In this document: positions 9,101 to 17,568 of the stretch, one piece after another | Layout of the letters: each line of letters begins with the position of its first letter | Position numbering within the stretch: the stretch's first letter is position 1 | From: Pseudomonadota bacterium | Lineage (GTDB): Bacteria; Pseudomonadota; Alphaproteobacteria; Puniceispirillales; Marisalimonadaceae | DNA length: 64,000 bases | Direction of reading: 5' to 3' | Assembly: GCA_027625145.1 (NCBI GenBank) | Contig: JAQBXK010000001.1 | Location: 62,001 to 126,000, forward strand | Translations under genes and position numbers: made by a program | The notes under the pieces: generated by a model | The model's input: the letters and a program-made list of their open reading frames with translations, nothing else | Told to the model about the DNA's origin: nothing | Database searches by the model: none

Positions 9101-9567
9101 TATTTTTTACCCTCTAGCCATAAAACTTTTTTATCCATTTCTCCATTTCTTACATCATCGCCAAAATCTGAATTTAGAGCATGAACTTCAAATATGTCAT
9201 CTTTTATTTGAGTTGCAACTGTTCCTGGAGTTAATGTAATTGAGTTTGCATAAGTAACTTTTCCTACCTCACTTTTTTGCGAAGATTTAATAGTAAATAT
9301 TTCAGGATCAATTTTGCCATTTATTATAGTTTTAGCGGTACTATAATTTGAGATAATTATTTCTTTAAATAGCCACAGTAAGTAACTTATTATTCTTGGA
9401 AAAAAAGATACAGGAAGGCCCTCATCATCAATAAGATTAGCTCTTTTGGCTAAAAAAACACATAAAAGGCAAGAAGCAATCCCAAGGCTAGTAATAAGAA
9501 AAGTATAGTGACCAGACATTAAAAGCCAAAGAATAAACAATATAATAAACAGTGCCAATGATTTCAT
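9100..9567 (-). CDS. mnhE: MnhE/MrpE antiporter subunit, first gene of the Mrp operon
   Basis: About 155 residues. It starts with a hydrophobic hairpin ('LALFIILFILWLLMSG') and has the conserved C-terminal cytoplasmic domain 'SITLTPGTVATQIKDDIFEVHAL' (motif given in part: TLTPGT). I use the ATG at 9567 because the upstream 22 residues of the longer frame are not MrpE-like. MrpE supports assembly or activity of the complex. The gene begins 85 bases after ThiY on the same strand; readthrough from the thiamine operon is possible, but no strong terminator or promoter was recognised between them. Confidence 0.88.
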   Translation of the reverse strand: MKSLALFIILFILWLLMSGHYTFLITSLGIASCLLCVFLAKRANLIDDEGLPVSFFPRIISYLLWLFKEIIISNYSTAKTIINGKIDPEIFTIKSSQKSEVGKVTYANSITLTPGTVATQIKDDIFEVHALNSDFGDDVRNGEMDKKVLWLEGKK

Positions 9568-9652
9568 TATATTTAAACCTAACTTAATATTTAAAATATA
9601 ATAATTTTTAACTAAAGTTAGGTTTAATATCAATAGAAGTTTTCAAAACTAT

Positions 9653-10591
9653 TTAAGGCTTTGCATATGTATCAACTTTTATACTTTTTTTAATGATACC
9701 TTTATCTTTTAAAAAGCTTGCAAATTCCTTATATGTTTTTAAATCATGAGCTTGAGGCCTAAGGGCAAAACGGCTTATGGTATCTTTAAAAGCTCTTTTG
9801 TTTAGCTCATCGTCAAGTCCTTTTCTATATGAAGAAAAGTCCTGCCAAGAAGAAATTGGATCATTAATCATTGTTAAAGTTGCTTTTTGAATAGCTTTAA
9901 AGAATTTATCAAAAATAGGATTGTTCCTATTATTTATGTTTGAAATATAAATTAGCTCTTCATATATTGGAACACCATGCTCTTCAGGGTAGAATGCTCT
10001 TCCAGGATGCCCAACTATATCCATTTGATTAAGTTCAAAATTTCTGAATGCACCAATAACAGCATCTACTTTTTTTGCAATTAAAGCAGGTGATAATGAA
10101 AAGTTAATATTTATTAACTCTATATCAGACATTTTTAAATTATATTTTTCAAGCATTCCAGAGAGTAAGGCTTCTTCAAATCCGCCGACTGAGAACCCTA
10201 CTTTTTTACCCTTTAGATCAGCTATTGATTTAATTGGTCCATTTTTTAAAACAACTAAGGCATTGAGGGGGACGCTTACAAGGGTACCAACTCTTACCAC
10301 TGGTAAACCTTGATCAACTTGAATATGAAGTTGAGGCTGATAAGATATTGCTAAATCTAACTTTCCTGCGGCAACTAATTTTGGAGGGTCATTTGGGTCT
10401 GCTGGTTCTATCATTTCAACCTCTAGACCCATTTCTTTAAAATATCCTCTTTTTTCAGCTATTATAAGAGGAGCGTGGTCTGGGTTAATAAACCAATCAA
10501 GTCCAATTGTTAATTGTTCAGTTTTTGCATAAGCAAAATTTAGTGAAAATGTTAAGAAAGTTGTTAGTATTAATTGAAATATTATATGCAT
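9653..10591 (-). CDS. thiY: ThiY-like pyrimidine-precursor binding protein (NMT1/THI5 family)
   Basis: A 312-residue periplasmic protein. A signal peptide (cleavage after 'NFAYA', about residue 22) precedes an NMT1/THI5-like domain starting 'LTIGLDWFINPDHAPLIIAEKRGYF', which is typical of substrate-binding proteins for thiamine pyrimidine precursors such as formylaminopyrimidine. Other landmarks are 'LKGKKVGFSVGG' and 'SWQDFSSYRKGLDDELN'. It would deliver substrate to the ThiX permease. The gene sits directly behind a TPP riboswitch whose last conserved bases include its Shine-Dalgarno sequence, so high TPP should block translation. The ATPase (ThiZ) is not found nearby. Confidence 0.9.
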   Translation of the reverse strand: MHIIFQLILTTFLTFSLNFAYAKTEQLTIGLDWFINPDHAPLIIAEKRGYFKEMGLEVEMIEPADPNDPPKLVAAGKLDLAISYQPQLHIQVDQGLPVVRVGTLVSVPLNALVVLKNGPIKSIADLKGKKVGFSVGGFEEALLSGMLEKYNLKMSDIELININFSLSPALIAKKVDAVIGAFRNFELNQMDIVGHPGRAFYPEEHGVPIYEELIYISNINNRNNPIFDKFFKAIQKATLTMINDPISSWQDFSSYRKGLDDELNKRAFKDTISRFALRPQAHDLKTYKEFASFLKDKGIIKKSIKVDTYAKP

Positions 10592-10598
10592 ATTGCAT

Positions 10599-10682
10599 CT
10601 CCCTACGCTGGTTCTAGCCAGATCAGGTTATAAGGGTTAAATTCTCAGCAAGACGACCGTCGTGCACCCCCGGCAAAGGCCA
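10599..10682 (-). promoter_or_regulatory. TPP riboswitch (THI element) controlling thiY
   Basis: Read on the minus strand, the conserved THI-box blocks appear in order: GGGGTGC, a small hairpin (ACGAC/GTCGT), GCTGAGA (plus positions 10643-10649), ACCTGATCTGG (plus 10618-10628) and CCAGCGTAGGGA. Together they give the TPP aptamer. The terminal AGGGAG is seven bases from the thiY ATG and acts as its ribosome binding site, so ligand-stabilised pairing should hide it. This is a translational off-switch typical of Gram-negative bacteria. The ThiX permease gene lies upstream of the switch and would not be controlled by it unless another element exists. Confidence 0.93.
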
Positions 10683-10722
10683 TTTTTAACAATATAAAAA
10701 AAAAATCAACAATTATTTTAAA

Positions 10723-11448
10723 TTATTTCCACCAAACGTACTTACTAAGTATTTTATCTGTAATTCTATAAAGGGTTATAGTTATAAAAATTAAAATTAA
10801 TAAAGCAGCAAACATATTATCAGTTTGAAGTCTTGCATTACTATAAATCATAAATGAACCTAAGCCTGTGCTTCCTCCAATCCATTCACCTACTACTGCT
10901 CCTATAGGAGCAAAGCACGCTCCAACTCTTATGCCGGAACATAAACCTGGCAAAGAAGCAGGTATTTTAATTTTCCAAAAAATCTTAGATTTATTAAATC
11001 CTATAGTCTTGCCTGCATCAATTAATTCTTGAGGCACTTTGTTTAATGCGTCAGTAAAGTTAGATGTTATTGGAAAAAATACAATTAAAACACCAATGAC
11101 TATTTTGCTAATCATTCCATAACCAAGCCATAATATTAATAAAGGAGCTAACGCAAAAACAGGGATAGATTGACTTGCTAACAATATTGGCATTATCCAT
11201 AGCTTTAGTTTAGCAGAAGAGGATATTATTAACGCAGTGGCTATACCAATAAATGAACCTATGAAAAGAGATGCTAAAATTTCAATTAATGTGTAGGAAG
11301 CATGCTTTAGCAATTCTTCCCAATTATTATATATTGAGAGCATCACCTTTGAAGGTGGAGGTAGCATGAAAGGAGGGATTTTAAATATTGAACAGCTTAT
11401 TTCCCAAATAAGAAAGATAATTGCCGTTATAAATAAACCTCTTAACAT
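10723..11448 (-). CDS. thiX: ThiX-like ABC transporter permease
   Basis: The 241-residue integral membrane protein has six predicted helices and the EAA loop of binding-protein-dependent permeases ('VPQELIDAGKTIGFNKSKIFWKIKIPASLPG', given in part: DAGKTIG). It resembles SsuC/TauC/ThiX permeases; N-terminal 'PPFMLPPPSKV' is also typical. Beside ThiY it most likely forms the channel for a thiamine pyrimidine precursor. It precedes the riboswitch-thiY unit on the same strand, an order in which only thiY receives riboswitch control at translation. No ATP-binding subunit is encoded next to it. Confidence 0.85.
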   Translation of the reverse strand: MLRGLFITAIIFLIWEISCSIFKIPPFMLPPPSKVMLSIYNNWEELLKHASYTLIEILASLFIGSFIGIATALIISSSAKLKLWIMPILLASQSIPVFALAPLLILWLGYGMISKIVIGVLIVFFPITSNFTDALNKVPQELIDAGKTIGFNKSKIFWKIKIPASLPGLCSGIRVGACFAPIGAVVGEWIGGSTGLGSFMIYSNARLQTDNMFAALLILIFITITLYRITDKILSKYVWWK

Positions 11449-11505
11449 ATTAATCCGTAAATAATTAAGTTGATATTATAAATATATATATTAGAAAAAA
11501 GTACA

Positions 11506-12630
11506 ATGCAGAATTATATATTTACTAGTGATATTTTTAAAGGTTCTCGATATGAAAAAGGTCATCCTTTGGATATGGATAGAGTTTGGCCAAGTGTAGA
11601 GCTTTTAAAGCTAACGGGTTGGGTGAATGATAATCAAATCATTAAAAATGGAGCTGCTAGTATTGAAGAGCTAATCCTTTATCATGATAAAGACTACGTT
11701 GAAGCTTTGCAAGAAGCAGAGATAAATCAATATCTTCCTGATATTTATAAAAAAAAATATAATATTGGTGTTGGAAATAACCCTATATTTAAAGAGGTTT
11801 TTTCTAGGCCAGCTTCTGCAGCTAAAGCTAGTATTAAGGCTATAGAAATGTTGGCAAACAATGATGCAAAGAGAATATTGAACTTTTCAGGGGGAACACA
11901 TCATGGAAGAAAATCTGAAGCTTATGGATTTTGTTTCTTAAATGACTGTGTTCTGGCTATTTTAAAGGCGATAGAGCTAGGTTTTTCAAATATTTTATAT
12001 GTAGATATTGACGCTCATCATTGTGATGGTGTTCAAGATGTATTTGTTGAACATGAAAATGTCACAGTGGTTTCTATTCATGAGAAAGATAGATGGCCTA
12101 AAACTGGTTTGGTTGAAGATTGTAAAACACATAATATAATGTGTTTTCCTGTTCCTGAAGGTTTCAATGATGATGAAATAAGTATTATTATTAAAAATGC
12201 TATTCTTCCATTAGGAAATTCTATTAAACCTGATCTTTTAATTATTCAGGCAGGTGCGGATATGCTTGACGGGGATCCGCAGTCTAGATTGTCTCTGACC
12301 AATAACGGTTATTGGAAAACTATAAGTGATTTATTAACCATCTGTAATACGTCTCTTACTTTAGGTGGAGGAGGGTATAATCCTTATTTAACAGCTAAAG
12401 CTTGGGCTGGGAATTGGGCTTTGTTAAATAACCATATTGAATGGCTTGATGATGAGATGCCTTTATCTTGTCAGAACTTATTAAAAAACCTTAAATGGAA
12501 TAATAGCAGAGTTAGAGATGGCATCCCGGATCATTGGCTTAAGTCATGGAGAGACCCTGTTTCTAAATTTATTGTTAGAGATGAAGTTTTATTTCTTCTG
12601 GATGAAGTTTTGAAAATTAAAAAAATATAA
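11506..12630 (+). CDS. histone deacetylase-like (AcuC-type) amidohydrolase
   Basis: A 374-residue zinc hydrolase of the HDAC/AcuC superfamily. Catalytic landmarks are H132-H133 in 'GGTHHGR', 'YGFCFLNDC' (140-148), zinc ligands Asp169 and His171 in 'DIDAHHCDG', the third ligand aspartate in 'GADMLDGDP', and 'LGGGGYN'. The family removes acetyl or other acyl groups from lysines or small amides; AcuC regulates acetyl-CoA synthetase. The length matches AcuC. It is transcribed divergently from thiX, and its stop codon overlaps the ATG of the DUF192 gene. Confidence 0.88.
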   Translation: MQNYIFTSDIFKGSRYEKGHPLDMDRVWPSVELLKLTGWVNDNQIIKNGAASIEELILYHDKDYVEALQEAEINQYLPDIYKKKYNIGVGNNPIFKEVFSRPASAAKASIKAIEMLANNDAKRILNFSGGTHHGRKSEAYGFCFLNDCVLAILKAIELGFSNILYVDIDAHHCDGVQDVFVEHENVTVVSIHEKDRWPKTGLVEDCKTHNIMCFPVPEGFNDDEISIIIKNAILPLGNSIKPDLLIIQAGADMLDGDPQSRLSLTNNGYWKTISDLLTICNTSLTLGGGGYNPYLTAKAWAGNWALLNNHIEWLDDEMPLSCQNLLKNLKWNNSRVRDGIPDHWLKSWRDPVSKFIVRDEVLFLLDEVLKIKKI

Positions 12631-13094
12631 TGTTTAAATATCAAATACAAAAAATCAAATATTTATTAGGAGTTTTCCTAATATTATACAGTTTTGAATC
12701 TTTAGCAGATATTGATGGATCAAATTTAAAAAATATAGTCTGTAAAATGCATGTAAAAAATAATAAAAATATTACATTAAGTTTAGATATCGCTGATACC
12801 AAAGAAAAAAAATCAATTGGACTAATGCATAGAAATAAAATTAAGAATAATCATGGAATGCTTTTTTTATGGCCAGATAGTCAAACTAGAATTTTTTGGA
12901 TGCATAATACTTTTATTAATCTTGATTTATTTTTTATGAATCAAGAAGGAGTAATTATTGAAATATATAGGAATGCTATAGCTTTAGATAAATTTAATAT
13001 TCAAAGTAAAGTTAAAGCTAGATCAGTTTTAGAATTAAATGCTGGAGAATTTAAAGGAAATCTTGGAGATAAGTTAGTTTGTCCTTCCCTTTAA
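12630..13094 (+). CDS. DUF192 family exported protein
   Basis: The 154-residue protein begins with a hydrophobic signal segment ending at 'SFESLAD' (about residue 27), then a DUF192 domain: 'IGLMHRNKIKNNHGMLFLWP', 'FWMHNTFINLDLFFM' and 'VLELNAGEF'. These motifs (LMxR near residue 68, W-M-x-N-T near 97) are standard. The family is a small beta-rich fold of unknown function, usually periplasmic. The start overlaps the HDAC stop (TAATG), so the pair is translationally coupled. Confidence 0.88.
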   Translation: MFKYQIQKIKYLLGVFLILYSFESLADIDGSNLKNIVCKMHVKNNKNITLSLDIADTKEKKSIGLMHRNKIKNNHGMLFLWPDSQTRIFWMHNTFINLDLFFMNQEGVIIEIYRNAIALDKFNIQSKVKARSVLELNAGEFKGNLGDKLVCPSL

Positions 13095-13184
13095 TTATAA
13101 ATTAAATATCTAAGAAAATATATTTTGATCTAAGTTAAACATTTGCTTGCTTTTACTAAATTCTAAAGTATAAATCGTATTGTT

Positions 13185-13261
<77 letters not shown>

Positions 13262-13361
13262 ATTTAAGTGTTTGTTTTCATTAAACATTTATAGTTCTTA
13301 TCTTTCTACTTCATATCAAATGTAACCACTTGATCCACTATTGATCCAGTGAGGTTTAACT

Positions 13362-14331
13362 ATGGCGTCTATAATTAAGCGCAATGACAAGTGGTTTGTT
13401 CGAGTTAGAAAGCATGGACAGCCATCTCAATCTAAAACATTTACCATAAAGACGCTCAAAGATGGACTGTTATGCAAGAGCGGCAAATAGATCAAGGCCT
13501 TGTTGGGTGCGTTGATAAGTCTGTAACCTTAGTTGATTTACTTAAACGATACTTAAAAGAGGTAACCCCTCATAAAAAGAGCTGTGATAAAGAGACTTGG
13601 AGGATTAAGGCTTTGCTTAAGAGGTCTATATCAGGAGTTGGACTATCTAATTTAACCTCCACAATCATATTGAATTTTAAAACCTTAAGGCTTGTTGATG
13701 GCGCAAGAACCACAAGGTATCACTTGGCTTTAATAAGACATTGCCTTGAGTTTGCACGATTGGAGTGGGGTATTATCTACCTACTAACCCAGTAGATATG
13801 GTAGCCAAGCCAAAGCTTAATAAACCAAGAGATAGAAGGGTATCTGCAGACGATATTGACACATTAATGCATGCCCTTAGAGAAACTAAAGTTAGTTACT
13901 TAAAGCCGTTGATCTTAATTGCATTAGAAACAGGTCTTAGGCAGGGTGAGTTGATAAAGTTGTTGTGGGAAGATGTCGATTTAGATAGTAGGTTACTAAA
14001 GGTTAGAGACACTAAGAATGGAGAGGATAGGGTCATTCCCTTGTCAAACAAGTCTCTATCAATTCTTCAATCATTACCAAGGTTAAGAGAATCTGTGTTT
14101 AACGCAAGTCACTCGTCACTTCAAAACGCATGGAAGAGGCTAATAAAGAGATCGGATTTAGACGACCTCTACTTCCACGACCTAAGGCATGAGGCAATAT
14201 CAAGGTTTATTGAGCGAGGATTAACCATACCAGAATCTGCATCTATTAGCGGACATAAGGCTCAGTCTATGTTGCTTAGGTATGCACATCCTAATTTAGA
14301 TATAGTTAAGCAAAAGGTAGGTAATTTTTAG
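13362..14331 (+). pseudogene. tyrosine recombinase/integrase with two frameshifts
   Basis: Three frames must be joined to rebuild one integrase of about 320 residues. The N-terminal part starts at ATG 13362 (MASIIKRNDKWFVRVRKHG) and breaks after 'TFTIKT' near 13450; the middle (DAQRWTVMQERQ... to LEWG) runs to about 13770; the C-terminal catalytic part ends at 14331. The catalytic set is intact in the last piece: Arg in 'GLRQGEL', Lys in 'DTKNGED', H-D-L-R-H, G-H-K-A and the nucleophile in 'LLRYAHP'. It lies just downstream of tRNA-Pro, the usual place for a tRNA-targeting integrase. Two one- or few-base indels make a functional product unlikely unless they are sequencing errors. Confidence 0.85.
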
Positions 14332-14424
14332 GTACCATATTCTGGAATTTGATACCCCATGGGATTGATGAAATAGATCATTTCAAAAAATGGTTAAAGA
14401 CTTGTTGTTATTGTTGTTATTTTA
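14199..14424 (+). repeat. direct repeat copy 1: integrase 3' end plus tail
   Basis: The final 130 bases of the integrase gene and about 95 bases of following noncoding sequence recur at 17205-17431 in the same orientation, with only scattered substitutions and one single-base indel in a run of A. The coding part differs at a few residues (I to V, S to A), so the copies look like ends of two related integrases and not a recent exact duplication. The two copies bracket the DUF1800/DUF1501 pair. Confidence 0.9.
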
Positions 14425-15564
14425 GGTTTTAAAAAGCTTTTCAGTTAGGTCGGGAAGTTGTTCATTCCAAAATGCATGCTTTCTCATATAATTGAAATCA
14501 ACATCGAAACATGCCGCCATAGCAGAGCAGTAGACTGCTCTAGCGTCGATTGTAGCGTTGAGATACTGCCCTTCAAACAAAGCCTTTTTGGACAGACCAG
14601 GCCAGTCAGTATAAACCTGTGATTTCTTTACAAGGCCACCCGCCATTAAGATAGCAGTACCATACCCATGCTCGGTTCCATACCCACCGTTTTCTTCAAC
14701 TTTTCTTCCAAACTCAGTTAGAGTAACGATTAAAGTATCATCAAAGGTTTTACCTAAATTGTCTTTAAGCACCTTAACAATACCATCATACTTACTTAGT
14801 TTCTCACCATGTTCGCCATCAGTTCCTCCTTGAGCCGAGTGAGTGTCAAACCCATCCAAATCAAAAACTGCAATACGAGGGCCATCATTTGCCTTAAGTT
14901 GTTCAGCCGCAGTCTTTGCTAGTTTTAGAGGCTCTCTATCTTTCCAATTCGCTCTCAGCATTTCACGTGGTCGTGCATTAATTGACATCATTGCTTCATG
15001 AAGCGGAGTGCCTTCAACAAATGAGGATGTAACTTTTTCAAAAATCTTAGACGAAGGAAGACCCAAGGTCGTTGGAAAATAGTTGTCTGCCGTGATTTTA
15101 CCACGCAATAGAAGTGGCATTTGCAACGAAATTGCTAAACCATTAAGTTCAGCAGTATCAATGCCTCTTCCTAACCATCCGGTAGCCTCTGTGTAAGGGG
15201 TTGTGGCACCGGTTTCCATTTGATTTTGTCCTTCAAAATGGGATCTTTTTGTGTAAGGAATGTTGCTGCCATGGACAACAGTAGCTTGTCCAGTCTTCCA
15301 TAATGAAGCAAAAGTTTTAAGCCTCGGGTGAAGAGAAAAATTCCCATCAAGATCGATGGTCTTATTCACAAGGATGTTTGGTCTCAAAGAATTTAAAAGT
15401 CTATCTTTTACTGGTACAGCAGTTAATCCATCCATGCCTCCGCGGAGCATGATGATAACAAGGTTCTTCTTTTTTTGAGTTGCTGCACGTGCATTCCAAA
15501 TTGGATGACCAAGAAGACTAAGACTTGTCCCACCAAGGATGAAGAAACGTCTGGATAAAATCAT
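14422..15564 (-). CDS. DUF1501 family exported protein (sulfatase-like fold)
   Basis: About 380 residues. The N terminus 'SRRFFILGGTSLSLLG' with the twin arginine and a hydrophobic stretch suggests a Tat signal. 'VIIMLRGGMDGLTAV' (about residue 35), 'FDLDGFDTHSAQGG' and 'LTEFGRKVEENGGYGTEHGYG' are the DUF1501 hallmarks; the family resembles alkaline phosphatase/sulfatase folds. The start is ATG 15564, in an ATGA overlap with the DUF1800 stop. DUF1800-DUF1501 pairs are common and of unknown role, possibly cell-surface or secreted. The base composition is richer in G+C than the core genes, and the pair is bracketed by integrase remnants. Confidence 0.88.
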   Translation of the reverse strand: MILSRRFFILGGTSLSLLGHPIWNARAATQKKKNLVIIMLRGGMDGLTAVPVKDRLLNSLRPNILVNKTIDLDGNFSLHPRLKTFASLWKTGQATVVHGSNIPYTKRSHFEGQNQMETGATTPYTEATGWLGRGIDTAELNGLAISLQMPLLLRGKITADNYFPTTLGLPSSKIFEKVTSSFVEGTPLHEAMMSINARPREMLRANWKDREPLKLAKTAAEQLKANDGPRIAVFDLDGFDTHSAQGGTDGEHGEKLSKYDGIVKVLKDNLGKTFDDTLIVTLTEFGRKVEENGGYGTEHGYGTAILMAGGLVKKSQVYTDWPGLSKKALFEGQYLNATIDARAVYCSAMAACFDVDFNYMRKHAFWNEQLPDLTEKLFKT

Positions 15565-17048
15565 GCTGACACCATCCAATTACTTGGGAAAAGAGTTTGG
15601 ATTACGTTATATGGATGAAGTTCTTTGGCTTTAGGATCTTGTTGCCATCTATCTTTATCTAATGACAAATAATCGAGGACACGGTCCAGGTTATCAAAAT
15701 TTGATTGGAGCATATGTACAGGGGACCAATTTTGTGGGCCATGGCCACTACCACTCGATGAGAATTTCTTTGCAAAAACTATTCTCCTCAAAAGCAGTTC
15801 AGGTGATATCCAGTCAGCTGACAAATCTGACCAGCCATTAGGTTGAGTAGGGCGATAAGGGGACAGACCAATTTCCTTCAAATCCCATTTGACCCTATTC
15901 ATATGTTTTCTAGGCTTGGTAGAGAAATCGTGAATCATGTCCACGCTGGACAATGGCCAGTTTAGGTCGGCCATGGTTGCCATTTGCATAAGCCAAACTT
16001 CTGGATTTTGAAACTTATCAAACATACCTGTATATTCATAAGTCACTTCAAGCAAAGCTTTGTGGATTGTTGGCAAATCACCACCACTCTCATTCCAAGC
16101 TTTTAGAATTGGCTTCATCATTTCTTCAGTTGGGTGATCACAAATGAAGTGACGACAAAGCTTATGCGTGATGAAATTACTACAGGATGGATGTTCTGCA
16201 AGGTCATTAATAACATCAATAAGCTTGTTCTTTGGGGTTACCCCTTTCTGTTTATAAGCTTTGCCAAAAACTTTGTGTTCGCCTGGCTCGTGCTTATTTT
16301 GGTTGAACTTAACTTGGTTAGCATCGTGTCGCTTTTTTGTCCAAGGACATTCCCAGCCAGCCATAATATAAGACAATTCAATAACGTCTTTTTGAGAATA
16401 ACCAGCAGCAGGCCCTACGCTATGAAGTTCTAGTAATTCGCGAGCATGATTTTCATTTACCGATACTGGTTTCCCTTTTTTCTTTCGCCATTGACCATTT
16501 TTAGAATTCGGCCCAACACTGTCACTGTTATCAAGGTTCTTTATCATTGCAAAAGAGATTGTAGCGGACTTAAGTAAATTAGTGAAGTTTCCACAAAGAT
16601 TCTCACGAATTATTTCTCGTTGAAAAGCGCCTGTATTGAATGACGGCAATGAGCTCTTATCCAAAATTGCAAAGTGATTGGACCAAAACCACCAAAGCCT
16701 CTCAAACACTGGCGTTCCGCTATTTCGTGCTGCATGATGACGTATGTTGAGTTCAAGGCTCTCAAAATACTGCTCTCCTGTTGTGTATCTGAGTTTTTTT
16801 TCAGCCTGTTTTAAAGCTTGCCTATCATTCTTATAACGCTCTCGGATTTCATCTTCACCAAATCTATATTCTGCTCGCTTGTCTAATAAAAATTTTTCAG
16901 AAAACAAAGGGCCATCCCATGCCAATTTTGGCACAGAGTTGACCTGAGCTTGTGCCCAAGCAACAGGATCGCTGGGAACATCAGTATTAGGGCCTAGGCC
17001 AAAAGCAATTTTCCTGAAGTAATTTTTCTTGATCAAATTGGCACTCAC
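15561..17048 (-). CDS. DUF1800 family protein
   Basis: The 495-residue protein matches the DUF1800 family: an early 'AFGLGPNTD', then 'LWWFWSNHFAI' (about residue 118), 'FQREIIRENLCGNFTNLL', 'NENHARELLELHSVGP' (about residues 205-220, the strongest marker), 'FITHKLCRHFICD' and 'NPEVWLMQMA'. Function is unknown; the family is nearly always followed by DUF1501, as here, with the stop and next start overlapping. No clear signal peptide is seen at this start. It and its partner form the full cargo between the two integrase 3'-end repeats. Confidence 0.88.
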   Translation of the reverse strand: MSANLIKKNYFRKIAFGLGPNTDVPSDPVAWAQAQVNSVPKLAWDGPLFSEKFLLDKRAEYRFGEDEIRERYKNDRQALKQAEKKLRYTTGEQYFESLELNIRHHAARNSGTPVFERLWWFWSNHFAILDKSSLPSFNTGAFQREIIRENLCGNFTNLLKSATISFAMIKNLDNSDSVGPNSKNGQWRKKKGKPVSVNENHARELLELHSVGPAAGYSQKDVIELSYIMAGWECPWTKKRHDANQVKFNQNKHEPGEHKVFGKAYKQKGVTPKNKLIDVINDLAEHPSCSNFITHKLCRHFICDHPTEEMMKPILKAWNESGGDLPTIHKALLEVTYEYTGMFDKFQNPEVWLMQMATMADLNWPLSSVDMIHDFSTKPRKHMNRVKWDLKEIGLSPYRPTQPNGWSDLSADWISPELLLRRIVFAKKFSSSGSGHGPQNWSPVHMLQSNFDNLDRVLDYLSLDKDRWQQDPKAKELHPYNVIQTLFPSNWMVSA

Positions 17049-17204
17049 TATAATTTAACTCTAGCAATAAAATTAAATATCATTTTTTTTAAAAAGATTC
17101 AATTTTCTTATACTGGATAATGGTTAGGTTGAGAAAAACTTTTATTCATACAATATGCATCATTTGCAACTGAATTTTAGCAATAGCAACATTTAATGTA
17201 CCCC

Positions 17205-17431
17205 ATCAAGGTTTGTTGAGAGAGGATTAACCATACCGGAAGCTGCTTCTATTAGCGGACATAAGGCTCAGTCTATGTTGCTTAGGTATGCACATCCTAA
17301 TTTAGATATAGTTAAGCAAAAGGTAGGTAATTTTTAGGTACCATATTCTGGAATTTGATACCCCATGGGATTGATGAAATAGATCATTTCAAAAAAAGGG
17401 TTAAAGAGTTGTTGTTATTGACGTTATTTTA
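17205..17431 (+). repeat. direct repeat copy 2: orphan integrase 3' end
   Basis: This stretch encodes the last 43 or so integrase codons in frame (from S-R-F-V-E-R-G to K-V-G-N-F-stop at about 17337) with no upstream coding sequence, followed by the same noncoding tail seen after copy 1. It contains the G-H-K-A and L-L-R-Y-A-H-P motifs, including the catalytic tyrosine. It is the stump of a second integrase gene. The rest of the 17049-17568 interval holds only AT-rich sequence and the promoter side of the SDR gene. Confidence 0.9.
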
Positions 17432-17568
17432 TTTTAACATTTAATTAACACATTAAAGATATTGTTCAGGCTTTATATGAAATGGAATAATATAAATCGT
17501 AATTTGTTACCTATCGAATTAGAGTACGTGAATTTTTATGACAATAATCTATTGAAGGAATAAGAAGT

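Noticed and set aside
17205-17431. Reading the second integrase stump as a small independent gene
   Set aside because: It has no start or ribosome site and only repeats the last 43 codons of an integrase.
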